A DNA stretch of 36,002 nucleotides from Paraglomus occultum (lineage: Eukaryota > Glomeromycota > Glomeromycetes > Paraglomerales > Paraglomeraceae). Shown here in pieces: positions 21,801 through 32,218 of this stretch. The notes beneath the pieces were generated by a model. That model made no database searches and was not told the DNA's origin. It saw only the letters and a list, made by a program, of their open reading frames with translations. The DNA lies in the NCBI GenBank assembly GCA_910592205.1, contig CAJVPJ010000194.1, forward strand, positions 1-36,002, in the 5' to 3' direction. The position numbers were made by a program, and so were the translations under genes. How positions within the stretch are numbered: the first letter of the stretch is position 1; every line of letters begins with the position of its first letter.

Positions 21801-23067
21801 CACCAACGTAATACTCGATCTGTATCCATAATACAATGAACATACTTGCATGTTAACAATGGATGTACTATTACTATTTTTTACCTAATTCAAGGGTCTA
21901 TCAACATATTCGTCACCTTGGTCCGCTTGTTGACTTTTTGATAGGACGTTCGTCTGTAACAACGGTTTATGGTAGCACTAATTTAACAGTGTGACGTTTA
22001 TTATTGGATGCGTCATTAATTAATTAATTAACTGAACGCTTTCAAGTCTACAATGGACTCAAAGAAATAAAAGAGAGACTGATTTATGATTATCCCCTTC
22101 CGCAGTGGCAATCTTTTTCAGTCTTAAAATCTCTGTTATACCTTCGAGGCAATACGATGGATTTTCGTAAGAAAAAAGACAACCAAGCGGTGGCAAGTCC
22201 AATACCAATGTTGTGGTTAATTATTCTTTGTTGAACAGATTTTTAATCACAATAAAATTATAAAAATTAGATGCGTACAAATTATGCTGTATATTTTTAA
22301 TAGACGAACAACGCTTGTGAGAACATACCTTTTTTTTTCACTTTGCATTAAATAGATTCATTTACTAGTTGATAATAAACTTTAGTAGATAGATTGTAAT
22401 GGCTGGTAAATAATAAAAAAACAAGTTGTACCATGAATGAAATAAATAAGTAATAAATAAATTATAAATAAATTTTAGTTTTCTGCAACCAAGAAAATAT
22501 TACATTCTTATCTCACAAGTGATATTCAAAAGAGAGAATTCAAGTTAATTTCATACCGGAATCAACAATGACAGAATAGGTCACTTCATTAAAATATACA
22601 ACCTGTTACTGTCTGAATAGTAATCATTATTCTCTATAGACTAGTTAGTAGAATCAATCAAAACAAATCTGTGCAATATTTAATGTCTTGCATACTTTTA
22701 ACATTCATTCGAACAGAATAAACTCTATGCATATTAATATTTATGGTTGGAAATTTTTTGACCAACTAGCGTTGTTTTAGCATTGATCTGCACCAGAATT
22801 ATGATGAATTGCTGCAGTAAGTTATAATTAGTATGTTTGTCATAACCGACAAACTAATCAAAAATGCAAAACCTATTTTAAAATTTACACTTTGGAAAAA
22901 GGGAGTTTTTTTTTAAACGATCCGAAAAGGTAATCTGTGGCGTTATAATATCTTGGTGACGCCATACCAATTGCATATATTTTCTCACTTGAACTCGTGA
23001 CAGACTTCGCACATGCTCATACTTAAAGGGTTAAACGAAATATCATTCACAAACCCGGAGACTCATC
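18900..23067. other. Gene-poor intergenic stretch
   Basis: No supported gene; frames are all under 90 codons and AT-rich. It holds repeated TTTGCAT words between 20590 and 20890, including an 18-bp tandem pair at 20859-20894 (CCCTATTTGCATAATTTT, then CCCTATTTGCATAAAAAT). There is a TAAT-type simple repeat near 22017-22031. An inverted repeat GTGCCAAG/CTTGGCAC lies near 21544-21605 and could be a decayed transposon end. The last few hundred bases before 23068 should contain the VTS1 promoter. Confidence 0.5.
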
Positions 23068-25333
23068 ATGACCACACAACGCCCGGCTTCCGAACAGTTT
23101 AATCTTCAACCCTCCTCCAAATCCAATCCTCAATACCGCTCTTCCACCGACCTCTCTCATTTGGCTCAACAACCTACAAATCACCGTGGGTCTCGACCCG
23201 CCTCCGAAATCTTTCCTCCTAATACTACATATCATTCACCCGAAGGTATGTTACTCCGTATGTGGTTCTGGCGTTGCAAAAAATGACTGACCGAGCGATA
23301 AAAAATTTGTCGGATTTATACTATCGCGCCCCCACCCCTCCCCCGAGTTTAAAACTGGCATCTCATCTCCGTCACTGGCTTTCTCTGGTTCCCCATCAAA
23401 CTAACACTGTCTTGTACATTTTCCCAGCTGAAGCCATCGACAAGTGGTTCGAAGACCTACAGCACTACGAACAAACACTAGAAGAAATGGCTAACGCCAG
23501 TTTGGACCAAAACTTTAAAGAAGAATTGGGTGCCATCGAACAATGGTTCAGAGTTTTATCAGAAGCTGAACGGACTGCAGCATTATACAGCTTGCTGCAG
23601 CACTCTACCCAAGTTCAAATACGTTTCTTCATAACAGTTCTACAGCAGATGGCAAGAAGCGATCCAATGGGTGCTCTCCTGTCACCTGCAAACCCGGAAA
23701 AAGGTGAATGACTATTTGCTTTTTCTTGTTGGAATACTCTGACAGTCGCATGTACATGTATGAAACATGTGCATAATGATAGCGTGATTGTTGATTGTAC
23801 CAGAGAATGCAACTTTTTTATTCTAGAGACCACGTAGTCTTACTTATTCTTTTTGCTTGATTTAATTAACAAGACATGATGAGTGCTCAGTTAGCCGGTG
23901 CTATGGCCAAGGCTGACGTTGAGGCAAAACTAGCTGGTATGGCTCTTAAATCACCGACGAGCCCGACATATCCACGTCGTTTGTATGATCGACACTCGGG
24001 CGTTGAGTTTTTGTCTCCTGACGCCGCTATCTACTCGGATCCTGCGGCAGCTCTCGCCCAACAAAGAGCACGTCTTCATCAAGCAAACGCTGGTAACAGA
24101 GGTGGATTATATTCTTCCCGGCCGAAATCTATGGTTGCAGAGGGTGATCAAACTGTCTGGGCACCTGCTACTTCTGGTAATCAAAATAATAGCAAGGATA
24201 ATAGAACACCAAATGGGCGACCCAAGTCTGCTGATCTTAGTGCTCTTCCATGGACGCCTGGGTATAATTTGCGATCGCCTAGGCCAGGAGGAGCATTTGA
24301 CGGAGAGCTATCTCCTCTTGTTGGTGGTAGTTGGGCTAGCATGGTATCGACACCGGTGGTCCCAATGTTTGCTGAGAAACAAAACGCTAAAGCTTCCGAA
24401 CAAATAGATTTGGCAGCGAAAAAACTTTCCAGTTGGAGCATTAGTAATAGTTCAGGAAACCGTGTCGTGTTAGAGAGTGATGTGAAGAAATTTCGTCGCA
24501 ATCATGGCAAGAACAATAACCAGTCTGGCGTTCCCGCTACAGTCCAAGAGGAAAAATATGCGGCGGCGTCTGCCAATATCGTTCTTTCCATGTATGACGA
24601 ACACGGAAATCTACGCTCACCACAACAGTCACCGCTTCCCAGTCCAAAGGTATCGGCTCGTCAGGGATCACGACCCGCCTCACCGAATTCTGCGAATCAA
24701 AACCAGTCTTCTTCGGGTGGCTTGTATGCTGTGCATCCGGGTTGGAATCAAGCAGGCGGAGGCGGTAAAACCAATTATTTGGCCCCTCCGGGTGTTAACA
24801 TGCGTTATGATGGAAATGGTGACGTTGCTGGCTATCATAGTGACAATAGCGATACTTCTCACAAACCCAATTCAAAAGCTCCGGGGAAGAACAAAAAGAA
24901 GCAAAATGACGATTCTGTCGATTTCGACCTGTTACAAGGTTAGTTTTTTTTTGTTTATTTTTCATTCGTTGCTTTCAAAGTCTGTTTGGTGGACAAGCGC
25001 TTACCATACATAATAAATTATCTCTATACAGATATTCCCGCATGGTTAAGAAGTCTTCGTTTGCACAAATACACACCCATGTTTGAGGGAATGAAATGGC
25101 AGGAAATTATCGAACTAGACGACACCCAACTAGAGCAGAAAGGTGTTGCTGCGCTCGGTGCTCGCCGCAAGATGTTGAAAGAATTTGAGAAAGTGAAGAA
25201 TGCTATAGTACGTCATAACTCGACAAGATTTCATTGTATCGTTTTTGGGTTAGGTCAGTCGTGATGTTTACTAATGCTATCACGTTTATTATTAAACCGT
25301 TTTTAGAAAGAGCAAGGCGTCTCTGCATCGTAA
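23068..25333 (+). CDS. VTS1: Vts1/Smaug-type SAM-domain RNA-binding protein
   Basis: Five exons, 23068-23245, 23428-23703, 23874-24938, 25032-25207 and 25307-25333, give 573 residues with consistent phases and GT-AG introns of 182, 170, 93 and 99 nt. Exon 2 encodes the N-terminal helical domain found in fungal Vts1 ([40 protein letters not shown]). Exon 3 is a long disordered region rich in Ser, Asn, Gln and Pro with repeated SP motifs. Exon 4 is the SAM domain (about 507-565): [19 protein letters not shown], then [19 protein letters not shown], including the basic GARRK helix that in Vts1 and Smaug binds the CNGG-loop hairpin of target mRNAs. The family recruits the Ccr4-Not deadenylase to degrade mRNAs in the cytoplasm. 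The final 8 residues (KEQGVSAS) come from a 27-nt exon; reading through the intron would give a different short tail. Confidence 0.92.
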
Positions 25334-27524
25334 CGAAATAGTAGACACGATAATGTTGAAGACGTGTTCTTTGTTCTTCCTTTCTGTCAAGTAGAATCTG
25401 CATCTTTTAGCGCGATCGGTGCCACACAGTACATTATTTCTTTGAACATTCTTTTTCTTGTGAATAATTTTATTAACCCCCTCTTACCTAACTTCTATCA
25501 ATATCTTTATTGCAACCCCCAAAAGTAAAAGTCCTGTATATTTAGACCTTTTTATCCCTTTTTTATCAAGGACAGGCGCCTTTTTACAGTAATGTTAATG
25601 TATTTCTGCATGATTTGGGGACAGGCGCTCCACTGGTATCATCTGTATTCCTCGTCTTTTTTTTTTCCTCATTGCGGGTAACGGGCACGGTATTTTTATT
25701 TTATACGCATCGTTTTATCATATAACAAAGCAAGGACTCTGGCATGTTAGCCAGTATCGTTATAATTGAGCAGAATTTGTTTGGGTTTGTTTATGGTAAT
25801 GGGTTAGGCATGATCAGTTGAAGGAGAAGCGTTCACATTGACACTTGTGGGAATTGATAGCATCATCTTCCTAATTGAATTTGCGCAGTTGCAGTAAAGT
25901 TGCATCGATGTATACTTGTCGTTGGTAACCAATGTGAGGGGCCAACTCCATCATTATGGGTTCCAAATTTACGTTTGCATATGGGGGGGGAGGGTTGTCA
26001 TCTCGGAACTGAGGTCAAAGATTGGCAATTACACGATGACGCCACAATTCTTCCTGTGCATAATCGATTTGGGTTTAGTTGAGAAAACAGAATTTTGTTT
26101 TGGGTCCGGGATCTGCATGATTTTAATTAATACAAATATGCTGGATTTGGACTATTTTGGTATGTTTTTGATAGAAAAGGGAATTCTGTAGAATGTGTTT
26201 CAAATTTGGTAATGTGGCTACACGGTTTCTTGCCAGTACAACTAATCGCCGCATGTAATACTCATTAAGATCTAATATGAGTGTTTAAACCCGGATATCA
26301 GAAATTAATAATGATCAGAGAAAAGGGGCCATTGAACAATTTACCCAGCTAACGTTGGACTTGCCCACCCTGTTAGAATGCATTTTGGGAAACCTGAGCG
26401 GCAACGAAAGCATATTATTTCTGAAAGCTTGTTAAGAATTTTGCAAACAAAGCAATTGAAAATTCCTTTGTCTTGTTTCAGAAAAACTAAAACGCTTCAA
26501 CTCTATGAGTTTCCGTTTTTCAACAAATTATAAGAACAGCCATGTGATTGTAGGCGTATGGATTATGTTGTATCACTAAAATTTGTTTGCAATGTTAAAC
26601 CTTTTTTTTTTGTGCACAAGAAACACTTGTCTCCTTGATTTAGTATTAGTCCCTTTGAGCCAAAAAAAGAGTAGACTATTACCAAATTTTGATTTAATGT
26701 GATTTTCAACAGTTTATCGGGCCCAAACGGAGATGTTACAAGTTAGATATACAAGTAGATGAGGACACCTGTATGTGAATATTATAGAGGTATCGGACGG
26801 TTTGCAAATTGTAACTAAACATTACAGATATTAACAATAAATACAGTAATCAATTTATAATTCTTGTCGGTGAAGGTTAAAAATTTGTTAATTGTATGGA
26901 TCTAGAATTAATAATTCCGCAATAATCAATTCAATTGCCATGATATTTTAGTCGCTAATAACCGTTGCGTTGCTACCATATTCTGAATAGTATATTATAG
27001 ATGAGTACATAATAATAACAGTTTTGTTGATTATGGGGGCTCTCATAATAAAAAGATTGCGGGATGTATAAATGTATGACCTAAAAATATGCGAATCCTC
27101 AACTAAAGGGATTTTCTCAGACGTTTGGTGTTTCAGACTTTGGTGTTTCAGATCTTTGGTCTTTGTAAATACATTTTAAGCGAGAGACTAACGAAATTTG
27201 ATCTAGTAATTCAATAATAGGAAAATCCTTATTTAAACTGTATTATGTATGCTCGGAACCCCTGAAAATTTGATCCGGGACTTTTGTGTAACACTTCAAT
27301 TGGAAATTTTTGACAGTTGACGGAAAAACCGCCTTTCACTCTAACTCTGCCACTTTGACATGCTGAAAACGCTTCGAAATTGGAACCAAAACCTTGCTCA
27401 CATACCAGCGGGGACACCCCTTTGCTCCTTTATATTTAACTTACGGAGAGCCATTGATGGAGGTGATTAAGTTTTGGCAAGAGTTTGGAGATTCATTTCT
27501 TGCATTTCTATTAACTGTAGTTGG
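25334..27524. other. VTS1 3' region and intergenic stretch
   Basis: The first few hundred bases are probably VTS1 3'UTR. They contain a 10-bp word GGACAGGCGC twice (25570-25579 and 25619-25628) and a hairpin CTGGC-ATGTTA-GCCAG near 25739-25754. From 25900 to 27500 I see no supported gene. There is an 8-G run near 25983-25991. The bases just before 27525 may hold an upstream exon or the promoter of the FMP32-like gene (acceptor-like TTAACTGTAG at 27511-27520). Confidence 0.5.
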
Positions 27525-28488
27525 ATGGTACAAGACGCTCGTGCTTTACGTGTGGCTTCCGTCTTAAGTGGACAACAATTTATCAGAAACTTAAACTATA
27601 CCGCCCCCATGTTTCAACAATACTTTGATACAAACAAATTCGTGCAGAAACTGGAAATGGAAGGGTTCTCACGTCAACAGGGAGAAGCCATAATGGATTC
27701 CTTGGCTGAAGTTATGAATGAAAGGTAAGGCTCTTTGTTGTTGTTTTTTTTTTTTTTTTTTAATTTTACTTGACCCAATTAGCAATATGCAATTCGATAG
27801 TGGATTTATTTTTAAACCCAAAATGTTTTTTTTAGCATGCAAACAATCGTAAAGAATATGGTCACAAAAGCAGAACAGGAGAAAGTATGAATGCGCGTTG
27901 CCATGGTCAAGCATGCATGTGTTGTTTCCCAAGTCATTTAAAACTGACGTTCCCAGACCGTCTATGCATATAAAGTGGATTTTGCACAACTAAAATCAGA
28001 ACTTCAGATGCTCGAAAAGAATGATTTTGCCATGATGAAAGCCAATAATGAACAATTAGTAGCAGAAGTCGAAAGACTAAAGCAGAAATTAAACGAAGAA
28101 GTAAGACGTACTCAGGCTGGTGTAAGATTGGACTTGAATTTAGAAAAAGGTAGGATTAGGGACGAATCCAGTGCTATCGAGCTAAAGATCCAGGAAACGG
28201 ATACACGTCTCGAGGGAGAAATCAGCAATTTGCGCACACAGATGGAAACCATAAAATTTCAGTTGTTGCAGTACATGCTCGGTAAGTGACTTTATCAAAT
28301 TTAATTAGACTAGAGTTTGATTTTCTTTACACCGATACCCATGTTTTTTTTTTACTCTTTAGGTACATTAACAGGCGCTGGCGCATTGATTCTCGGTAAG
28401 TCTCACCAGTTGTATCTTCATCGTTGAAAATGTTGGAACTAACTGATCTCCAAACGTGAATATAGCGTACATGCGCATGTTCCGATAG
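27525..28488 (+). CDS. FMP32: Mitochondrial inner-membrane coiled-coil protein, CCDC90/FMP32 (DUF1640) family
   Basis: Five exons, 27525-27724, 27836-27884, 27957-28281, 28363-28395 and 28466-28488, sum to 630 nt and 209 residues, with every junction GT-AG. The N-terminus (MVQDARALRVASVLSGQQF) is basic and could be a matrix presequence. Then comes the family signature FDTNKFVQKLEMEGFSRQQGEAIMDSLAEV. A long coiled coil follows (KVDFAQLKSELQMLEKNDFA to EISNLRTQMETIKFQLLQ). The protein ends in one membrane segment with a short basic tail (GTLTGAGALILAYMRMFR) assembled from three exons, two of them only 33 and 23 nt. The family includes human MCUR1/CCDC90A and yeast Fmp32, linked to mitochondrial calcium uniporter regulation or cytochrome oxidase assembly. 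The start is uncertain: an intron acceptor lies 4 bp before the ATG, so an upstream exon could add residues. AATAAA is at 28726-28731. Confidence 0.88.
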
Positions 28489-28587
28489 TGTCCATGAACG
28501 GTCATGGGATCATATTAAGAAATTAAGTTTTTCTTTTTTGTATAAAAGTAAATATGCGTTATATAACAACGGCTGAAAAAAAACGTG

Positions 28588-28628
28588 GGGGTGGGGTGGG
28601 AGGAAGGGGAAGGGAAGAGAAGGGGAGT
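28588..28628 (+). repeat. G-rich purine tract, possible G-quadruplex
   Basis: A purine-only run with tracts GGGGG, GGGG, GGG, GGGG and GGG separated by one to five bases. It lies 100 nt past the FMP32-like stop and before its AATAAA (28726-28731), so it would be transcribed as RNA in that gene's 3'UTR. On the other strand it is downstream of the Tubby-like gene. Confidence 0.6.
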
Positions 28629-28816
28629 TGGTATTTCTTTTTCTCTTCTTTCGTATAAATGTCTATTAGTTAAGTGATGAGTGCGACCCGCGCATTCGGG
28701 GGTAGCTAGCTTTTAAGCGTAAATTAATAAAAAGTGCACATTCAAATGTCCATTCCCTCTGAAAATTATGTGGGGGGGAAAAAACCAAAAAAAGCCCGAT
28801 ATCACTAAAGCAAACT

Positions 28817-29479
28817 CTAAGCGCAAAAGCATCCACAGCACAAAAGAGACGAAGCCCAGCTGGGAACTAGTGACGGACACGTGAGCATCTTTTCTAATTT
28901 TTGGATTTCAATCATCACTATGTAGCCTGTCAGGATCATGAATGTCTCAAAACGTGTACTATCAGTATGAGGACCCTCTGCCGATTCTCGGCGAGAAACA
29001 TCGATATTTATGCTATTGGACACCACATCATGCTCCGCCACTCTTGTCCCAGTACTGTTTAATCCTTCAACGCAATAGAGTCCGCCACCATTTGTCATTT
29101 TCCATAGAAAGACTTTCCCGTTGTATGATGTGACGTATCCATTGAGATTCTCTTCATATGTCATTGGAGACGGTGCTGACTGCTGATCAGTTATGTCCCA
29201 TGCTGGAGTTGGCCGGCCTTTGGGAGAGTCGGCGCGTGTCTTGAGCTCCCAGTATAATTTTCCTGATGACCGATGCAATATCGAATAATACGGTTCACCT
29301 ACAGTAGGCGGAACAATGCTATATCTTGTACCAAGTGCTTGTTTGGTTAAGACAGCGATTGTATTATCTGCTTCCTCTTTAAATGTAAACGACCTAACAT
29401 CTACGAGAGGGCTATAGGGCGGTGGCTCCATCGAGACTGCTCGTTGTGTGTTTGAGTCATTGTTTTGAGTCTTGGACAT
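28817..29479 (-). CDS. Tubby C-terminal-like (LURP-one/scramblase-fold) protein
   Basis: A single exon; from the ATG at 29479 it encodes 220 residues, and an in-frame ATG at 29515 would add 12. A polar N-terminus with PPPYSPL (about residues 19-25) precedes a beta-rich domain of about 150 residues. Its order of strands (FTFKEEADNTIAVLTKQ, TRYSIVPP, PYYSILHRSSGKLYWELK, AWDI, NGYVTSYNGKVFLWKM, LYCVEGLNS, then a helix FETFMILTGYIVMIEIQKLE) fits the 12-stranded barrel of tubby C-terminal-like domains. This fold is shared with phospholipid scramblases and LURP-one proteins and is common in Mucoromycota. It ends SSLLCCGCFCA, a cysteine cluster suited to S-acylation, so membrane attachment is inferred. 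It is convergent with the FMP32-like gene, whose stop is 328 bp away. Function is unknown beyond the fold. Confidence 0.7.
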   Translation of the reverse strand: MSKTQNNDSNTQRAVSMEPPPYSPLVDVRSFTFKEEADNTIAVLTKQALGTRYSIVPPTVGEPYYSILHRSSGKLYWELKTRADSPKGRPTPAWDITDQQSAPSPMTYEENLNGYVTSYNGKVFLWKMTNGGGLYCVEGLNSTGTRVAEHDVVSNSINIDVSRRESAEGPHTDSTRFETFMILTGYIVMIEIQKLEKMLTCPSLVPSWASSLLCCGCFCA

Positions 29480-29561
29480 GCTCGTAAGTGAATAAAAAAT
29501 TACGTTGATCAACAATTATTATTAAAGTGTTCTGACAAACTCAACAATAATATCGAGGGCT

Positions 29562-29578
29562 TATATATATATATATAT
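29562..29578. repeat. (TA)n tract upstream of the Tubby-like gene
   Basis: An uninterrupted TA repeat of about 17 bases, about 85 bp 5' of the ATG at 29479. It could serve as a TATA-like promoter element for the minus-strand gene or be a simple microsatellite. Confidence 0.6.
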
Positions 29579-29579
29579 G

Positions 29580-30838
29580 ATATCTGTTGGAAGAGCCTGC
29601 TTCCGGAGGGATTTGCGATTAGTAAAAAAAGAGATTCGCACAGGACTAATAAATGAAAAGAATGGAGGGGGTTGTATCCCCAAATCGGGACGGTTTGTGC
29701 TTGCACCAGATCACATTTACCAAATAAAGTTAGGAAAAAAATGAAACCTTTTGTCAACCTTTTGTCCTTGGTGTATTCTGAATTACCAACGAATGCAACA
29801 CGTAATCATAATATTACGTTTCGCTGACCAAACAAAAAAAGACAAAAGATACCAGCAGGAATTTTAAATTAGTACCACTTTAAAGAAATCTGTCAACTGG
29901 GCGGTAAAGCGAAGCCCAAGAGAATGTAAGTAAAAATAATAATATTAATATAATTTTAGCAACGTATCACACTTGAAACAGATTTACAATCGAAGAGCGA
30001 AAAGAAGAACCTAAACCGAAATCTCCCGTTTTATCTGACAAATTTGTCCAAGATCATGGCACATGAGATTCGTGATAGGAAAAGCTGTTACCTAAATGAC
30101 ACCGGAAAGAGCGGCATCCATCAAAAGTGGAATGTCCGCAATACTAACATTACACAATTATACTACATTTGGGTTACATACCCGATATATTAGTGGATAA
30201 CATCATGTGACATAAACAAGAGGCTGATGTGGCTAAATTTTTATTGTATGAAATTATAATACTAAAATTCAGAAAATTACTTTCGAAAAAGAAACAACCA
30301 CAAAAACCGGTAATGAATAATGATGCATGCAAGAATAATAAATAATTCTTTGTTGTATTTTTTTTTAGAAAAACGAGCCCAGCAGTCATTCAGACATTAA
30401 ATATACAGACCATCTCTTTATCTTTTATTATATACATAATAAAATAAACAAATAGAAAACTCCACCTGTAAATTTTTTTCGGTCGACCACAATTCTTTCC
30501 TTTCACAAATGCCTTTCGGAATAACGAAAAGTGGTCAGACAAGCATGATATTTTGCAGATAAACGTATAATTTTTACTTATTGATACTCCCATACGTTAT
30601 TATTTAATTAATTGACATGTGTGATTTTCCTATTTTTAATAAAAATTAATTGTCGGTATCGAAACTTTTTCGGAAAAAACAACTGCCACTTTATCAAAGC
30701 GGTGCTAGCTCATCACGCGGAATGGATGCTGGTGATGACATATTTTTAGGAATAACAAGATCGATAGGAATCATCGAAGTCCACTTTAGTGTACGTTGGC
30801 GTACAGTTTTTTTATTAATCGAGATTTGGCAATTTAAT
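29580..30838. other. Intergenic stretch
   Basis: No supported gene. A plus-strand frame at 30650-30946 begins with plausible polar sequence (KLFRKKQLPLYQSGASSSRG) but runs into the minisatellite below and has no recognisable domain; it may be a gene remnant. Confidence 0.4.
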
Positions 30839-30941
30839 CCTATTATTATTGTGATCTTCAGTTTCAAAACCCAAGCCCACTATTATTGGGATCTTCAGTT
30901 TCAAAACCCAAGCCTATTATTATTGGGATCTTCAGGTTCTG
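30839..30941. repeat. 37-bp minisatellite, about 2.7 copies
   Basis: Units start at 30839, 30876 and 30913. The shared core is TATTATTGGGATCTTCAG followed by TTTCAAAACCCAAG. Units 1 and 2 differ at a few bases and unit 3 is cut after the first 24 bases. Confidence 0.9.
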
Positions 30942-30944
30942 TGT

Positions 30945-31672
30945 AGCATAGTGAGAACGGGGCATTTTCTCGAATAATGGTCCTCGTATTTCTATTTTTA
31001 TTGCGTGATCTTCGAAAATAATGCATCGGCAAGAACCAAAGCTATTCTTGTATTTGTAATCAGTCTATGTATGAACAAAAGTTCTATTGCGCCAGGTTAT
31101 GTGCCATTTATAAGTCGGATGATGTAACAGGCGGTACATTTAAAGTCTTAATCAATTAGAATGAAATAACGAGCGTGATGTTTATTTTGGTAAACTTTGG
31201 GCATCAACAGTCTAATATTGGTACAAGACGGTCTGCGATACGTTTTTCATGATGAGTCTGCTTCGCCATTTTTCAGTAAGCTGTAGCAATATCTTGTTTT
31301 GACGATTTGTGGTGGCAAAAGTCTGTTAGTATAGCACGGTTTCCACGTACATGTTTTCGTCTTTTCGGCGTCTATTAAAGAGTCTTTATTACATAACAGT
31401 CATCACGTGTTTCATTTAAAGTCAGCCCAATTATTAATATGAGTAGCCTTTCAGAATGTTAAAGACTATATCTTTTACAATTTAACCAACTTTGATGACA
31501 CAAAAAAGCCAACAAGGGCTACGGTTAGGTTGATATCTTTTTTCCCAGTATTTACAGTATCTCGTTTCCTTTAACTATGCAGTATGGGTTAAATTAAAAT
31601 GTCGAAATCGGGTTCAGCTAGTATGATACTACCGCTATTACACACTTTTACATCGAAAGTTGGTTTAAGAAT
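30945..31672. other. Intergenic stretch
   Basis: No supported gene or structured element was seen. Confidence 0.5.
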
Positions 31673-32139
31673 TTAGTAAACAGGAAAATTATTCTTTTGT
31701 GTGACCCTTGCGTCGCGTCGAATTTTGCTCTGATTCAGATCAGAATGCGAAACCAAGCTTTGTTTTTGCTGGGATTGTATAACTGATTTCACAGACTGGT
31801 TTGAGATCCCGTAAATAAGCGCACGACTACAAGTTAGGACACTGGATTGACCAGTCGGGAACACTGCAATAATATTAATGTTTATGCTATTGCATAACGC
31901 GATAATAAAAGAACACCACTTTAGTCATAATTGATTATGATATTGTAAAATGAATTGCAATTAAACGTTGGCAATAATAGTGGCACAAATAGATAACAAA
32001 CATGCAAAAAAAACCCCAGCGTCAACATCAACTTTAGGTCCTTTGAATAGCGTGGCGAGGGTTGGAATTCAAACACTGCTGTGCTAATTACCGTCGCTCC
32101 CCCTAAATCTGATATCCCGTTTACAAATGATAATCCCAT
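31673..32139 (-). other. Possible small membrane protein or remnant of a membrane-protein gene
   Basis: From an ATG at 32139 a frame of 72 codons reads MGLSFVNGISDLGGATVIST, then FEFQPSPRYSKDLK and a hydrophobic segment (LMLTLGFFLHVCYLFVPLLL), and stops at 31921. The composition looks coding, and the ATG is 80 bp past the TDG-family stop. A second frame (31864-31673) follows a good acceptor (TATTATTGCAG ending at 31866), but no donor gives the right phase to join them. The most natural splice gives a short tail ending QCPNL. I recognise no family. It may be a small one-span protein or a broken larger gene. Confidence 0.3.
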
Positions 32140-32218
32140 ATTTTATTGAATTGACCGTCCTTTCTATTAAATGCTATTAAATAATGATACCAGTAAAAAT
32201 ACTTTTACTCGAACGTCG

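Noticed and set aside
23985-24407. 140-codon plus-strand frame
   Set aside because: Alternate-frame shadow of VTS1 exon 3.
24504-25013. 169-codon plus-strand frame
   Set aside because: It overlaps VTS1 exon 3 in another frame and crosses its donor site; it has low-complexity shadow composition.
25916-26191. 91-codon plus-strand frame near an 8-G run
   Set aside because: No motif and low-complexity residues from G-rich and AT-rich stretches; not supported as a gene.
30839-30941. Possible CRISPR-like array
   Set aside because: The copies are directly adjacent with no unique spacers and the host is eukaryotic; it is a minisatellite.
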